Below are positions 46,889 through 55,586 of a stretch of DNA of 64,000 nucleotides, in pieces. The notes under the pieces are model-generated. The model saw only the letters and a list, made by a program, of their open reading frames with translations, did no database searches and was not told the origin of the DNA. How positions within the stretch are numbered: position 1 is the first letter of the stretch; each line of letters starts with the position of its first letter. Location of the stretch: positions 4,262,501 to 4,326,500 of the forward strand of contig CP128433.1 of assembly GCA_032615215.1 (NCBI GenBank), read 5' to 3'. The position numbers and the translations under genes are program-made. Source of the DNA: Microbulbifer sp. MKSA007. GTDB lineage: Bacteria > Pseudomonadota > Gammaproteobacteria > Pseudomonadales > Cellvibrionaceae.

Positions 46889-47695
46889 TTACTCTTCCGA
46901 ATCCAGAGTCTGGTCCATGGTATAAGCCGGGGCCCCTTCAACACGCCCTCCTACCTGGCGGGCGGGAACACCTGCGACGGTTGTATGAGCGGGCACATCG
47001 TGCAAGACCAAGCTACCGGCGGCAATTTTGACGTCCTCTCCCACCTTAACCGGACCCAGTACTTTGGCCCCGGCGCCAATCATCACTCCGGGGCCAATTT
47101 TCGGATGGCGATCGCCACTGCCGCAGCCACTGCCACCCAATGTCACCGAGTGGAGAATCGATACATTGTCCTCTACCACACAGGTCTCCCCCACCACCAA
47201 TCCAGTAGCGTGGTCAATCATAATGCCGCAGCCAAATCGCGCTGCTGGGTGAATATCCACCGAAAACTGCTCTGATACCTGGCTCTGGAAATAGAGCGCC
47301 AGGGTATGGCGACCTTGATTCCACAACCAGTGCGCTATCCGGTGGGATTGCAGGGCGTGAAAACCCTTAAAGTACAGGAAAGGCGTCAGGTACTGGTCAC
47401 ATGCCGGGTCACGGTCATACCAAGCGCAAATATCCTCGCCCATACAGCGGGAAATACTCGGGTCATTGGCCAGAGCCAGGGCAATCACTTCCTGAAGCGC
47501 GGTTGCCGTGAGGGCATTGTGCTCAAGCACCGAAGCCAGGTGATCAGCTATAGCATCATCCAAGGACTTGTGGCGCAAAATGGTATTGTGGAAATAACTT
47601 GCCAGGATAGGCTCACCGGCAGCTGCCTCTGAGGCTTCAGCCCGCATCGCCTGCCAGATATCCCGCTGGCCTTGAACGGCCGCTTCCTCACCCAT
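46889..47695 (-). CDS. cysE: Serine O-acetyltransferase
   Basis: The 268-residue hexapeptide-repeat enzyme makes O-acetylserine for cysteine synthesis. It has an N-terminal helical domain, then DPACDQYLTPFLYFKGFHAL, HPAARFGCGIMIDHATG (catalytic His/Asp), GETCVVEDNVSILHSVTLGG and the acetyl-CoA loop IGAGAKVLGPVKVG. Length fits CysE rather than the shorter NifP/EpsC types. A good SD (GGGAG) precedes it. Confidence 0.96.
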   Translation of the reverse strand: MGEEAAVQGQRDIWQAMRAEASEAAAGEPILASYFHNTILRHKSLDDAIADHLASVLEHNALTATALQEVIALALANDPSISRCMGEDICAWYDRDPACDQYLTPFLYFKGFHALQSHRIAHWLWNQGRHTLALYFQSQVSEQFSVDIHPAARFGCGIMIDHATGLVVGETCVVEDNVSILHSVTLGGSGCGSGDRHPKIGPGVMIGAGAKVLGPVKVGEDVKIAAGSLVLHDVPAHTTVAGVPARQVGGRVEGAPAYTMDQTLDSEE

Positions 47696-47850
47696 AATTC
47701 ATCTCCCTTATATTCCCCAGGGCACTCACTGCGGCGCAGCTTGGCAGGATCACTAGCCCCTTTCAAGAGGAAGCCTCCATCGCAAAGTAGCTTTCTTGCC
47801 ACCCCCAATGAGGTGGTAATGAACTGTAACCAACCTATCTCAACAGGCCG

Positions 47851-48576
47851 CTATAGTTGCCCATTAAATGGGGGATAGCAGTGATCCGGAACCCAGATAT
47901 AGCGCGTATAAATGTCCTGAAGGTGCTCGCAAACCGCAGTGCCCAGGGATAGTTCTGACTCTTGCAGCAGCTCGGACAGGCGTTCCACGCTGAGAAGTTC
48001 CTGAAGCTCTCGGGCCCTGGGGGCATAGCTCAGGTGCCAGCGTTCCGGTGCGACTCCGCCGCGATCCTCTGCATAGGGTCGGAACAGCCCATAACTATTA
48101 CCCGTGCTGATTTGGTTATCCAGCCAACGGTGGAAGGCGCCAAAAGCTCCGTCGTCCGCCACCTCCTGGGGGGTAAGCTGGACTGCATAGTCAGCGGGGA
48201 CCGCCGCCGCATCAATAATATCGAAATCGGTACCCCAGTGGTGACGGGATGCTCCCGGCAATGCGGACCAGCGCAGAATGGCGAAGATCAGCTCCCGCTC
48301 GCTTAACTGTTCAATATCCAGGGGAGTACCGTGACTATCGAGAACCGGGCGGTGACCCTGCGCTTTGGCATTCCAAATCAACAGTTGTCGATCAAAGGCG
48401 CGAAAACCGGAAACGATTTTAGGGGCAAACCCCTCTTCACGGGCATCCCGACTCAAGCGCTGGAAGGCGATCAGTGCTTCGGGATGTAAAAGCTGGTCAG
48501 AAGCTGGGTCGACAATGACATGCTCATCGCCGAGTCCAAATAACATACGCTTCAGCGGTGTCGATAACATTTGCAT
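47851..48576 (-). CDS. M15 family metallopeptidase (D-Ala-D-Ala carboxypeptidase-like)
   Basis: The 241-residue protein has the VanY-type M15 zinc site: SGFRAFDRQ (substrate Arg), SRHHWGTDFDII (His and Asp ligands) and PERWHLSYAP (catalytic Glu and His ligand). No signal peptide is evident, so export is unclear. M15 enzymes cut D-Ala-D-Ala or L-Ala-D-Glu bonds in peptidoglycan. It stands alone between cysE and the TfoX-like gene. Confidence 0.87.
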   Translation of the reverse strand: MQMLSTPLKRMLFGLGDEHVIVDPASDQLLHPEALIAFQRLSRDAREEGFAPKIVSGFRAFDRQLLIWNAKAQGHRPVLDSHGTPLDIEQLSERELIFAILRWSALPGASRHHWGTDFDIIDAAAVPADYAVQLTPQEVADDGAFGAFHRWLDNQISTGNSYGLFRPYAEDRGGVAPERWHLSYAPRARELQELLSVERLSELLQESELSLGTAVCEHLQDIYTRYIWVPDHCYPPFNGQL

Positions 48577-48816
48577 CTCATTATTAGGCGAACTCCAAAG
48601 GGCAGGCTAAATTATTCAACAGGCTATGCCTACTTTAACAGAGCGCAGACAGTCGCCCTTAACTATGGCACCAAAGCAGGGGCACCAAAAGCAGGCGCGC
48701 CGCACAATAATCTGGCGGTAATGTTTGTTAGCCACCTGTTAATTTATGTTAAGTTCAAAGCCGCAGTCGAGGGGTTGGCTGCGACAACGGACGCTCAAAC
48801 TGGTAGGGAAAACCGA

Positions 48817-49101
48817 ATGCACCCGAGTCAATCAGAACTATTAAAACTAAAAAACCTGGGCCTGGCCTCGGTCAATATTCTCCACTCTATTGGCATTCGT
48901 TCCCACGATGATCTGCGCAGGGTTGGGCCTGTCGAGGCCTTTATCAGCATTCGCAATCGGGGGATTAACGCCTCCAAAGTAATGCTCTACGCTCTTCAGG
49001 GCGCGCTGATGGACGTGCACTGGAACGACCTGGAGCCGGAGCTGAAACAACACCTTACCAGCGAGGTCGACCGCCTCCTTGCCACCCAAAACTCTGACTA
49101 G
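48817..49101 (+). CDS. TfoX C-terminal domain protein
   Basis: The 94-residue protein matches the C-terminal helix-hairpin domain of TfoX/Sxy: LKLKNLGLASVNILHSIGI, RVGPVEAFISIRNRGINAS and ALQGALMDVHWNDLEPELKQ. The N-terminal TfoX domain is missing, so it may not act as a competence activator by itself. The ATG at 48817 lies behind AGGGA. A hairpin follows the stop. Confidence 0.88.
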   Translation: MHPSQSELLKLKNLGLASVNILHSIGIRSHDDLRRVGPVEAFISIRNRGINASKVMLYALQGALMDVHWNDLEPELKQHLTSEVDRLLATQNSD

Positions 49102-49154
49102 CAATTCCCCTCAAACACCCCGGAAAGAGTCGCAGACACACGCACTCGACGGAC

Positions 49155-49181
49155 TCGGCACAGCAAGCCAAGCTGTGCCGA
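49155..49181 (+). terminator. Hairpin after the TfoX-like gene
   Basis: TCGGCACAGC and GCTGTGCCGA form a perfect ten-base stem with a seven-base loop. There is no U run after it. Confidence 0.5.
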
Positions 49182-49275
49182 TCTACAGTAAGGCAAGTTG
49201 CGCCAACCCTATCTAAACTTACCGGTGGAGCCGCGGAATAATTCCGTAAAGACACTCACTCAAAGGAGAGATCCG

Positions 49276-50160
49276 ATGTTGCGCATTGGGCTATTCCTGC
49301 TGACCAACCTTGCTGTCCTTGTATTGGTTGGCATTATTTTCAATATTTTTGGAATTGGGGGAATTCTTCAGGCAAACGGTGTCGATCTCAACCTCGGCGC
49401 CTTGTTGCTGATGTGCGCAATTTTTGGTTTTGGCGGGTCTTTTATTTCCCTGCTCTTATCGAAAACCATCGCACGGGTCAGTACCCGCACACAAATTATC
49501 GAGCAGCCCCGCAGTGCCGATGAACAGTGGTTGGTAGAAACCGTACGGGAACTCTCCCGCAAAGCGGGCATCGGTATGCCAGATGTGGGGATATTCCCAA
49601 TGCCCCAGGCGAATGCCTTCGCCACCGGTTGGAATCGCAACAGCGCCCTGATCTCTGTCAGTGCCGGTCTGCTGCAGCGCTTTAGCCGAGAGGAAGCCCG
49701 CGCCGTAATTGGCCATGAAATTGGTCACGTGGCCAATGGCGATATGGTGACGCTGGCACTGATCCAGGGCGTGGTAAATACCTTTGTGATGTTCCTCGCC
49801 CGCTTGGTTGGATTCTTCGTAGACCGGGTTATCTTGCGCAACGAAGAGGGATTGGGCATCGGCTATTTTGTCACATCCATTGTTATGGATATCATATTCG
49901 GCTTCTTCGCCATGATGATTGTCGCCTGGTTCAGTCGCCGCCGTGAATATCGGGCCGACCATGCCGGCGCCACACTGGCCAGCCCCCAATCCATGATTGC
50001 CGCGCTGCAACGGCTCAAGGTGGAGTCCGATCGCGGCCACGAGGAACCCCTACCCGGCAATATGAAAGCCTTCGGTATATTCGGTAGCATGGGAGCGCTT
50101 ATGGCCACGCACCCACCACTGGATGATCGTATTCTCGCCCTGCAAAACTTCCGTAATTAG
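49276..50160 (+). CDS. htpX: Membrane zinc protease HtpX
   Basis: The 294-residue M48 protease degrades misfolded membrane proteins. It has two N-terminal helices, the zinc motif AVIGHEIGHVANGD, a second pair of hydrophobic segments (about 155-215), and the third zinc ligand Glu in RRREYRADHAGA. The C-terminal FGSMGALMATHPPLDDRI is typical. The start at 49276 has a strong SD (AAGGAGAG). In many relatives HtpX is induced by envelope stress through CpxR; no such site could be assigned here. Confidence 0.97.
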   Translation: MLRIGLFLLTNLAVLVLVGIIFNIFGIGGILQANGVDLNLGALLLMCAIFGFGGSFISLLLSKTIARVSTRTQIIEQPRSADEQWLVETVRELSRKAGIGMPDVGIFPMPQANAFATGWNRNSALISVSAGLLQRFSREEARAVIGHEIGHVANGDMVTLALIQGVVNTFVMFLARLVGFFVDRVILRNEEGLGIGYFVTSIVMDIIFGFFAMMIVAWFSRRREYRADHAGATLASPQSMIAALQRLKVESDRGHEEPLPGNMKAFGIFGSMGALMATHPPLDDRILALQNFRN

Positions 50161-50268
50161 TGCCTAACTGGATAGATAAGTGATCAGAGCTGTAGTTTCA
50201 ATTTCTCACAGAGCTGCCACTAAAACGTAATTATTTTCTATGTGGACAGATGCAAAGTAAAAGCATTT

Positions 50269-50628
50269 ATGCAAAGAAGTGTCCTGAAGTACATCCCACT
50301 ACTCGTCGCAATATTTTTAATTGGGTGTTCTCCTTCATGGAGTGACGGCCCTTACGAGATTTATTGGATAGATGGCGAAAAAGCCCTTGGTTTTAATTTG
50401 GGTGACGATGCCTACATCCGCCGTATCGATAAGCCACATCATATCAGTGCAAACGAGATGTTCGTCTCAGTCTACGCTTGCCCTGAGGGTGCCTGCGTTT
50501 ACTATTACATAGATCGACTTAAAGACCACAAATTTGCAGATTCTTCCAAGTTTGTTTTTGGCCCCTACACAGAAAAAACCTTTGTTCAACTGGAACAAAA
50601 GCTAAAACTACCAACATTGGAGCAATAA
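50269..50628 (+). CDS. Small lipoprotein of unknown function
   Basis: The roughly 119-residue protein has a lipoprotein signal (IFLIGC at the lipobox). A compact domain follows with YEIYWIDGEKALGFNLG and CPEGACVYYYIDR. I recognise no family. The ATG at 50269 is preferred over 50242 because it gives a standard lipoprotein signal. The next gene starts eight bases after its stop, so they are a pair. The mature protein should be attached to the inner or outer membrane. Confidence 0.75.
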   Translation: MQRSVLKYIPLLVAIFLIGCSPSWSDGPYEIYWIDGEKALGFNLGDDAYIRRIDKPHHISANEMFVSVYACPEGACVYYYIDRLKDHKFADSSKFVFGPYTEKTFVQLEQKLKLPTLEQ

Positions 50629-50635
50629 TAAAAAC

Positions 50636-51166
50636 ATGAGAAAAGCATCAAGATTTATGCCTAAATACAAGCCTAAAAGGGCAAGTAAATTTACACTATT
50701 TGCTTTTCTAACAGCAGTGTTAGCTCTCCTTATTTACCATCCAATATACCTTTTAGCTTTAGTTGGCTTAGTATTATTGGCCATAATTTGGGGCTATCTC
50801 GAACAACCCAAAATTGATAGGCATTTCCAACATCTACGTGACAACCGCAAAGGTTTATCCATTTGTGAATTTGCCCGGGAGTTTGATTGCAAAATTGTAG
50901 ATACATGGATTATTAGAGCGGTGTATGAGCAACTACAAGCGACACTTCCCACCAAACAACTGGTCCCAATTCAAACATCAGATGATTTCTTTAATACCCT
51001 AAAACTGGATGAAGATGATCTCTATCTGGACTTATTTGAAGAGATCGCACAAAGAACCGGGCGAACCCTTGAGGACTATCAAAGCAATCCCTATTTTGGC
51101 AAGGTAACAACGGTCCGGAACCTGGTACTGTTTTTTAATCACCAGGCCCGTTGCGAGTCAACCTGA
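50636..51166 (+). CDS. Membrane-anchored protein with an acyl-carrier-like C-terminal domain
   Basis: The 176-residue protein has a basic N-terminus and a two-part hydrophobic segment (about residues 20-54). A cytoplasmic domain follows with ISCEF-like start (GLSICEFAREFDC), RAVYEQLQATLP and acidic DDFFNTLKLDEDDLYLDLFEEIA. The C-terminal part resembles the DUF1493/acyl-carrier-like helix bundle, but the usual phosphopantetheine Ser motif is not evident. Function is unknown. It is cotranscribed with the lipoprotein gene upstream. Confidence 0.65.
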   Translation: MRKASRFMPKYKPKRASKFTLFAFLTAVLALLIYHPIYLLALVGLVLLAIIWGYLEQPKIDRHFQHLRDNRKGLSICEFAREFDCKIVDTWIIRAVYEQLQATLPTKQLVPIQTSDDFFNTLKLDEDDLYLDLFEEIAQRTGRTLEDYQSNPYFGKVTTVRNLVLFFNHQARCEST

Positions 51167-51451
51167 CAGGCCGTAACAGGTTTTGTACTGTTCGACAAAA
51201 CTAGCGCAGATGTCACCATTAATCCCACCGCAGAAATTTCATTGCTCCAGCAGCAGTCGGCGACGCTCAGCTAAAGTGAGTTCCGATCCATAGCCCCCAA
51301 CTTTAAATCTCGCCAGCAGCCCCCAATAAACAGCCAACACCGCATAACGATTGCAAACAAGATACACTTTCAAAACAGCAACAAACAAAAAGGAAGACGA
51401 CAGTTACAGACGTCTCTTCCAATCCGGTAGTTCAAAGGGAGGATTGTATTA

Positions 51452-52507
51452 ATGACTCTACTTAAAACTCTACGCGCCAGCTTAATCTCAGTCTTTTTAC
51501 TGCTTACCCCGGCAATATCTGCGCAGGCGGAAACCTTTGCCACCGACGACGAGCGCAACACCATGCAGGTGTTCAATTTTGCCAGTCCGTCAGTGGTCTA
51601 TGTCACCAATGAAACCCTGGTGCGGGATCGCAGGACCCTGCGCCTCCACTCAGTGCCCAAAGGCGCCGGCAGCGGATTTATCTGGGACACTCAGGGCCAT
51701 ATTGTCACCAATTTTCACGTTATTGAGGGTGCGCGGCAAATCACTATTACTTTGCAGGATCGCAGCGAGTGGCCGGCCGAACTGGTGGGATCTGCGCCGG
51801 AAAAAGATCTGGCAGTTCTGAAAATTAACGCTCCCAGGGAGTTGCTAAAACCGCTGGTTGTGGGCACCTCCAGCAATCTCGCGGTAGGCCGTAAAGTACT
51901 GGCTATCGGCAACCCGTTCGGCCTGGATACCACTCTCACCACCGGGGTGGTCAGCGCCCTAGGGCGGGAAATTGAAGCCGCCAACAACCGCACCATTCGC
52001 AATGTTATCCAAACAGATGCGGCTATTAATCCAGGTAACTCCGGCGGCCCGTTGCTGGATTCCCAGGCGCGTTTAATCGGAGTCAATACCGCAATTTACA
52101 GCCCTAGTGGCGCCAGTGTCGGTATTGGCTTTGCAATTCCAGTGGATACGGTCAAAAAAATTGTGCCGGAACTGATCAATCATGGCCGCCTGGTGCGCCC
52201 GATTATTGGTATCGAATCCGCCCCGGACCAGTGGAGTAGCCGCTACGGCTTTGAGGGGGTGGCTGTATTGCGTACCGCTCCCGGGCTTCCCGCAGAGAAA
52301 GCCGGCTTGCGCGGTATCCACCGCACCCGGGGTGGAGGCTGGGAATTGGGCGATGTGATTGTAGAAATAGAACAGCAGCCGATTCGCAGCTACGACGATC
52401 TGCTCAATGCCCTGGAAAAGCACAGTGCCGGTGACGAAATCACTATCGGCATACTGCGTGACGGGACAATTCGCTACACGTCCATTAGACTCGCGGCACC
52501 CGAATAA
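51452..52507 (+). CDS. HtrA/DegP-type periplasmic serine protease
   Basis: The 351-residue protein has a signal peptide (SAQAE). A trypsin-like domain follows with His in TNFHVIEGA, Asp in EKDLAVLKI and Ser in NPGNSGGPLL. One PDZ domain closes the protein, beginning near GFEGVAVLRTAPGLPAEKAG and including ELGDVIVEIEQQPI. One PDZ domain makes it DegS-like in layout, but the N-terminus looks cleavable instead of being an anchor. It probably works in envelope quality control. SD GGAGG lies before the ATG. Confidence 0.92.
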   Translation: MTLLKTLRASLISVFLLLTPAISAQAETFATDDERNTMQVFNFASPSVVYVTNETLVRDRRTLRLHSVPKGAGSGFIWDTQGHIVTNFHVIEGARQITITLQDRSEWPAELVGSAPEKDLAVLKINAPRELLKPLVVGTSSNLAVGRKVLAIGNPFGLDTTLTTGVVSALGREIEAANNRTIRNVIQTDAAINPGNSGGPLLDSQARLIGVNTAIYSPSGASVGIGFAIPVDTVKKIVPELINHGRLVRPIIGIESAPDQWSSRYGFEGVAVLRTAPGLPAEKAGLRGIHRTRGGGWELGDVIVEIEQQPIRSYDDLLNALEKHSAGDEITIGILRDGTIRYTSIRLAAPE

Positions 52508-52555
52508 GCAGGCGCTTGCGCCCTGAACAAGAATTAGGCCGGGAGCCGATAATCT

Positions 52556-52900
52556 ATGCAGAAGTACTTCCTGTGTCGCTATGACGAAATAAGCGAAGGT
52601 CAATCCAAAGGGTTCTCCCTCGGAGACACTGCCGCCGGCACTGACAATGTGTTTGCTGTGATGAAAGATGGCGAGGTCTACGCCTACAAAAACACCTGCC
52701 CTCACCGGGGTATCAACCTGGACTGGCAGGAAGACCAGTTCCTCGATCCCGATGGCGCACTTATTCAGTGCGCCTCCCACGGCGCGCTATTCCTGATTGA
52801 ATCTGGGGAGTGTATCGCCGGGCCCTGTACTGGTGATGCCCTGACCCCAGTACCGGTGGAATATGCACAGGACGGTCTCTACGCATTACTAGCCGACTGA
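52556..52900 (+). CDS. Rieske [2Fe-2S] protein
   Basis: The 114-residue soluble Rieske protein has both cluster motifs: CPHRGINLDW (CxH) and CASHGALF (CxxH). It resembles the small ferredoxin subunits of nitrite reductase or aromatic dioxygenases, but no oxygenase is nearby. It probably acts as an electron carrier. It lies 48 bases after the HtrA-like gene and may be cotranscribed. Confidence 0.9.
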   Translation: MQKYFLCRYDEISEGQSKGFSLGDTAAGTDNVFAVMKDGEVYAYKNTCPHRGINLDWQEDQFLDPDGALIQCASHGALFLIESGECIAGPCTGDALTPVPVEYAQDGLYALLAD

Positions 52901-52905
52901 CAGCC

Positions 52906-52938
52906 CCCTGCCTTTCCCTTACGGGAGAAAAGGCAGGG
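52906..52938. terminator. Hairpin between the Rieske gene and sfsA
   Basis: CCCTGCCTTT pairs perfectly with AAAGGCAGGG. It lies between the two convergent genes and overlaps the sfsA stop codon. No long U run follows. Confidence 0.6.
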
Positions 52939-53619
52939 CCTCCACCAGCTCGACGCCTTCAGCACCGAGCTTCGCGCGGTATGCAAGCACTTGCACACCA
53001 GCATCGACAGCGGAATCCAGGGCCTTAGCATAAGCGGGATCAATTTCCCGCGCCGCCTGCACAGTCTCGATACCGCTGTGTTGGACGCAGTAAAAAAGTA
53101 CCGCCCGCACACCGCTCTCAGCCAGTTTTTGCAGCTCGCGCAGGTGCTTGGCGCCCCGGGCACTTACCGCATCGGGAAAGTAACCCTGCGCCCCATCTGC
53201 CAGGGTCACATTTTTCACTTCTACGTAGCAGTCCCCATCGGCACCGGACAACAACAGATCGATACGGCTATTTTCCTCGCCATAGCGCACTTCCCTGCGT
53301 AGGGATTCATAGCCCTGCAACTCGCTGACTACCCCGGACAGAATGGCCTCTTCAACCAGAGCATTGGCGCGGCCTGTATTAACCCCCGCCAGGGCTCCAT
53401 CCGGGGTCGTACAGATTTCCAGAGTGTGGCGATACTTGCGCTTGGGGTTGCCAGAATCGGAGTACCAGCAGTCTCCCCCTCCACCCAACAATTCTTCATA
53501 GACCCCGTATTTGGGCAGTGGATGGTAAACACGTCGCCACTGGCAGATTCCACATCGGCGAGAAAGCGCTTGTATCGGCGCAAAAGTGTTGCCTTTTGCA
53601 ACTGAGGGGTAAATTTCAC
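52919..53619 (-). CDS. sfsA: DNA/RNA nuclease-like protein SfsA, one frameshift
   Basis: The protein, about 233 residues after correction, starts at a GTG (53619) with KFTPQLQKATLLRRYKRFLA. It continues with CPNTGSMKNCWVEG, at which point the frame is lost. In the next frame DCWYSDSGNPKRKYRHT, VNTGRANALVEEA, YGEENSRIDLLL, YVEVKNVTLADG and YFPDAVSARGAKHL complete SfsA. One base is missing from the C run at 53475-53479. SfsA was found as a sugar-fermentation stimulation factor and carries a nuclease-like fold. It is convergent with the Rieske gene. Confidence 0.85.
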
Positions 53620-53877
53620 GGGCTGGACCACTTGGCTGTAATTTCAGGCGCCACAAAATAGCAGACAACTATTTGTGGCGCGAATCGCGCAGATTTGATA
53701 GCTTCCTCGCTCTCGGTCGCCAGGGGTATCGGTACCGAGAACAGGATTAGCCTGACACCGCAGCGAATTTGATAGGTGAAAAAAGCATCACTTAGAAAGA
53801 TTCCGGTCTAGGCTAGATTGAATTTGGTGGTATCGCCCCCATAAAGGGGGGCCCGTATAGAAAGAGAGGCAACGACT

Positions 53878-54315
53878 ATGCCCAAAACTGCTGCGAGCAC
53901 CGAATCTCTGCACGGCTTTGAGCCCTACAAGGAGACGCAGGGCGAAGAGTACATGAATGAGAAGCAGCAGGAGCATTTCCGCAACTTGCTGTTGGCCTGG
54001 AAGGCCGAGCTGATGGCGGAAGTGGACCGCACCGTTTCCCACATGAAAGACGAGGCCGCAAACTTCCCCGATCCCGCAGACCGCGCCAGCCAGGAAGAAG
54101 AATTTAGCCTGGAATTACGCACCCGCGATCGCGAGCGCAAGCTGATCAAGAAGATCGATGCCACCCTGGAGCTTATCGACCAGGATGACTACGGTTTCTG
54201 CGAAGCCTGTGGTGTTGATATCGGCATTCGCCGCCTGGAGGCCCGTCCAACCGCCACTCTGTGCGTGGACTGCAAAACCCTCGCGGAAATCAAGGAACGG
54301 CAGATCTCCGGCTGA
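53878..54315 (+). CDS. dksA: RNA polymerase-binding transcription factor DksA
   Basis: The 145-residue protein has the DksA coiled coil with acidic tip (DPADRASQEEEF) and a four-Cys zinc finger (CEACG...CVDCK). It binds in the RNA polymerase secondary channel and, with ppGpp, mediates the stringent response. Length and sequence are of the canonical form. It begins the Pseudomonas-like dksA-gluQ-cbrXAB block. Confidence 0.97.
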   Translation: MPKTAASTESLHGFEPYKETQGEEYMNEKQQEHFRNLLLAWKAELMAEVDRTVSHMKDEAANFPDPADRASQEEEFSLELRTRDRERKLIKKIDATLELIDQDDYGFCEACGVDIGIRRLEARPTATLCVDCKTLAEIKERQISG

Positions 54316-54395
54316 TCCACAACCGATAGCGGCACGGCGTTCGCTTGCGATCGCCCTGCTCGGAGGGGGCGATCAATGTATCGCCCCTATTCATT

Positions 54396-55267
54396 TTGAA
54401 CAGCACAACTCCCTATATTGGTCGCTTCGCACCCTCCCCGAGTGGACCGCTCCACTTCGGCTCACTGGTGTGCGCCGTCGGCAGCTACCTTGACGCCCTC
54501 GCCCATGGCGGACACTGGCTCCTGCGCATGGAAGACCTCGACCCTCCCCGGGAAGAGCCCGGCGCGGCAACCCGCATTCTGAAATCCCTGGAAGCCCACG
54601 GACTGCACTGGCACGGCCCCGTCGAATGGCAGAGCAAGCGCTACGCACTCTACGAGGAAACCCTGTCCACACTGCGCCAACGGCAACTGATTTACCCCTG
54701 CGACTGCTCACGCAGCCAGATTAAGAAAAATGGTGGACATGCGAACGACTTCTGTCGCCTTAAATACGATGTGAGCGAACCCTCAGCGCTGCGATTGCAA
54801 TGCGCAGGCGGCGAGGAAAGCTTTGTGGATATTTGGCACGGAGAGCAACGGCAGCTCATCCGCGAAGACACCATTCTCAAGCGCCGCGACGGCCTCTATG
54901 CCTACCAACTGGCAGTCGTTGTCGACGATATCGACCAACAAATCAACCAGGTGGTGCGCGGCTCAGATCTATTGGATACCACCGGTGCACAACAGCGCCT
55001 GTTTAAAATCCTCGGCGCTACTCCCCCCAGTTCGGCCATCTGCCGCTGGTGATGGGCCCTGACGACAGGCAAAAACTCAGCAAACAAAATCACGCGCCGG
55101 CTATCGACGACAACATGGCTTCCGATAACCTGTGTAAGGCCTTACAGTTCCTCGGCTTCAAACTGCCAAACACTGCCCTAACAGAATCCCCCGAGCATAT
55201 TCTCAAGTGGGCTACCGCGCGCTGGCGCCGCCATCAGATAGATATGCGCAACCGCCAATTGCACTGA
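54396..55267 (+). CDS. gluQ: Glutamyl-Q tRNA(Asp) synthetase, one frameshift
   Basis: The protein, about 290 residues after correction, attaches glutamate to queuosine in tRNA(Asp). The N-terminus has YIGRFAPSPSGPLHFGSL (HIGH-like), the zinc site includes CDCS and CRLKY, and RGSDLLDTTGAQQRLF follows. At 55023-55028 one C is missing from the run: the frame reads SSAICRW and stops. The correct reading (PQFGHLPLVMGPDDRQKLSK, with the KMSKS-like motif) continues to 55267. The start is unclear; the TTG at 54396 gives the family N-terminus. It follows dksA, as is usual in gammaproteobacteria. Confidence 0.88.
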
Positions 55268-55409
55268 TTCCAAGCTGCACTTACCATTTCCGCGCCAGCC
55301 GCCCTTAGGGCTCCGGCTGATAACCCGCGTTGACGATTACACAGGGATGACTTCTCACCGGTACAGTGCGCGGGCAACAAATTTCTCTAGCGGGTTTTCA
55401 AGGCGATCT

Positions 55410-55586
55410 ATGAGTAACCGCACACTATTAATTCTGCTGGTGCTGGTGGGTTATGTATTCTCCCCCACCATCTTTACCTGGATGATCAATCCCGTCGGCG
55501 CCTGGTACCGGCCTTTTATCCTCTGGTTCGTGCTGATCCTACTGGCGATTTTTATCCAGTGGAGGCGCAAATCGAATGAGCTTTGA
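55410..55586 (+). CDS. cbrX: Small two-helix membrane protein CbrX
   Basis: The 58-residue protein has two hydrophobic segments (LLILLVLVGYVFSPTIF and FILWFVLILLAIFIQ), a short loop with WMINPVGAWYR, and a basic end. Its last 11 bases overlap the start of cbrA. The position, size and overlap match the small CbrX ORF upstream of cbrA in Pseudomonas, from which I take the name. AAGG precedes the ATG. A role in translation coupling or in assembly of CbrA is likely, but the biochemical function is not known. Confidence 0.75.
   Translation: MSNRTLLILLVLVGYVFSPTIFTWMINPVGAWYRPFILWFVLILLAIFIQWRRKSNEL

Noticed and set aside
52073..52780. 235-codon minus-strand ORF
   Set aside because: Antisense to the HtrA-like and Rieske genes, both with intact active-site motifs.
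35951..55267. Programmed ribosomal frameshifting in mocR, the GS-like gene, sfsA and gluQ
   Set aside because: The shifts lie in plain C/G runs without slippery heptamers or stimulatory structures I can see, and these families are not known to use frameshifting. Missing bases explain them better.
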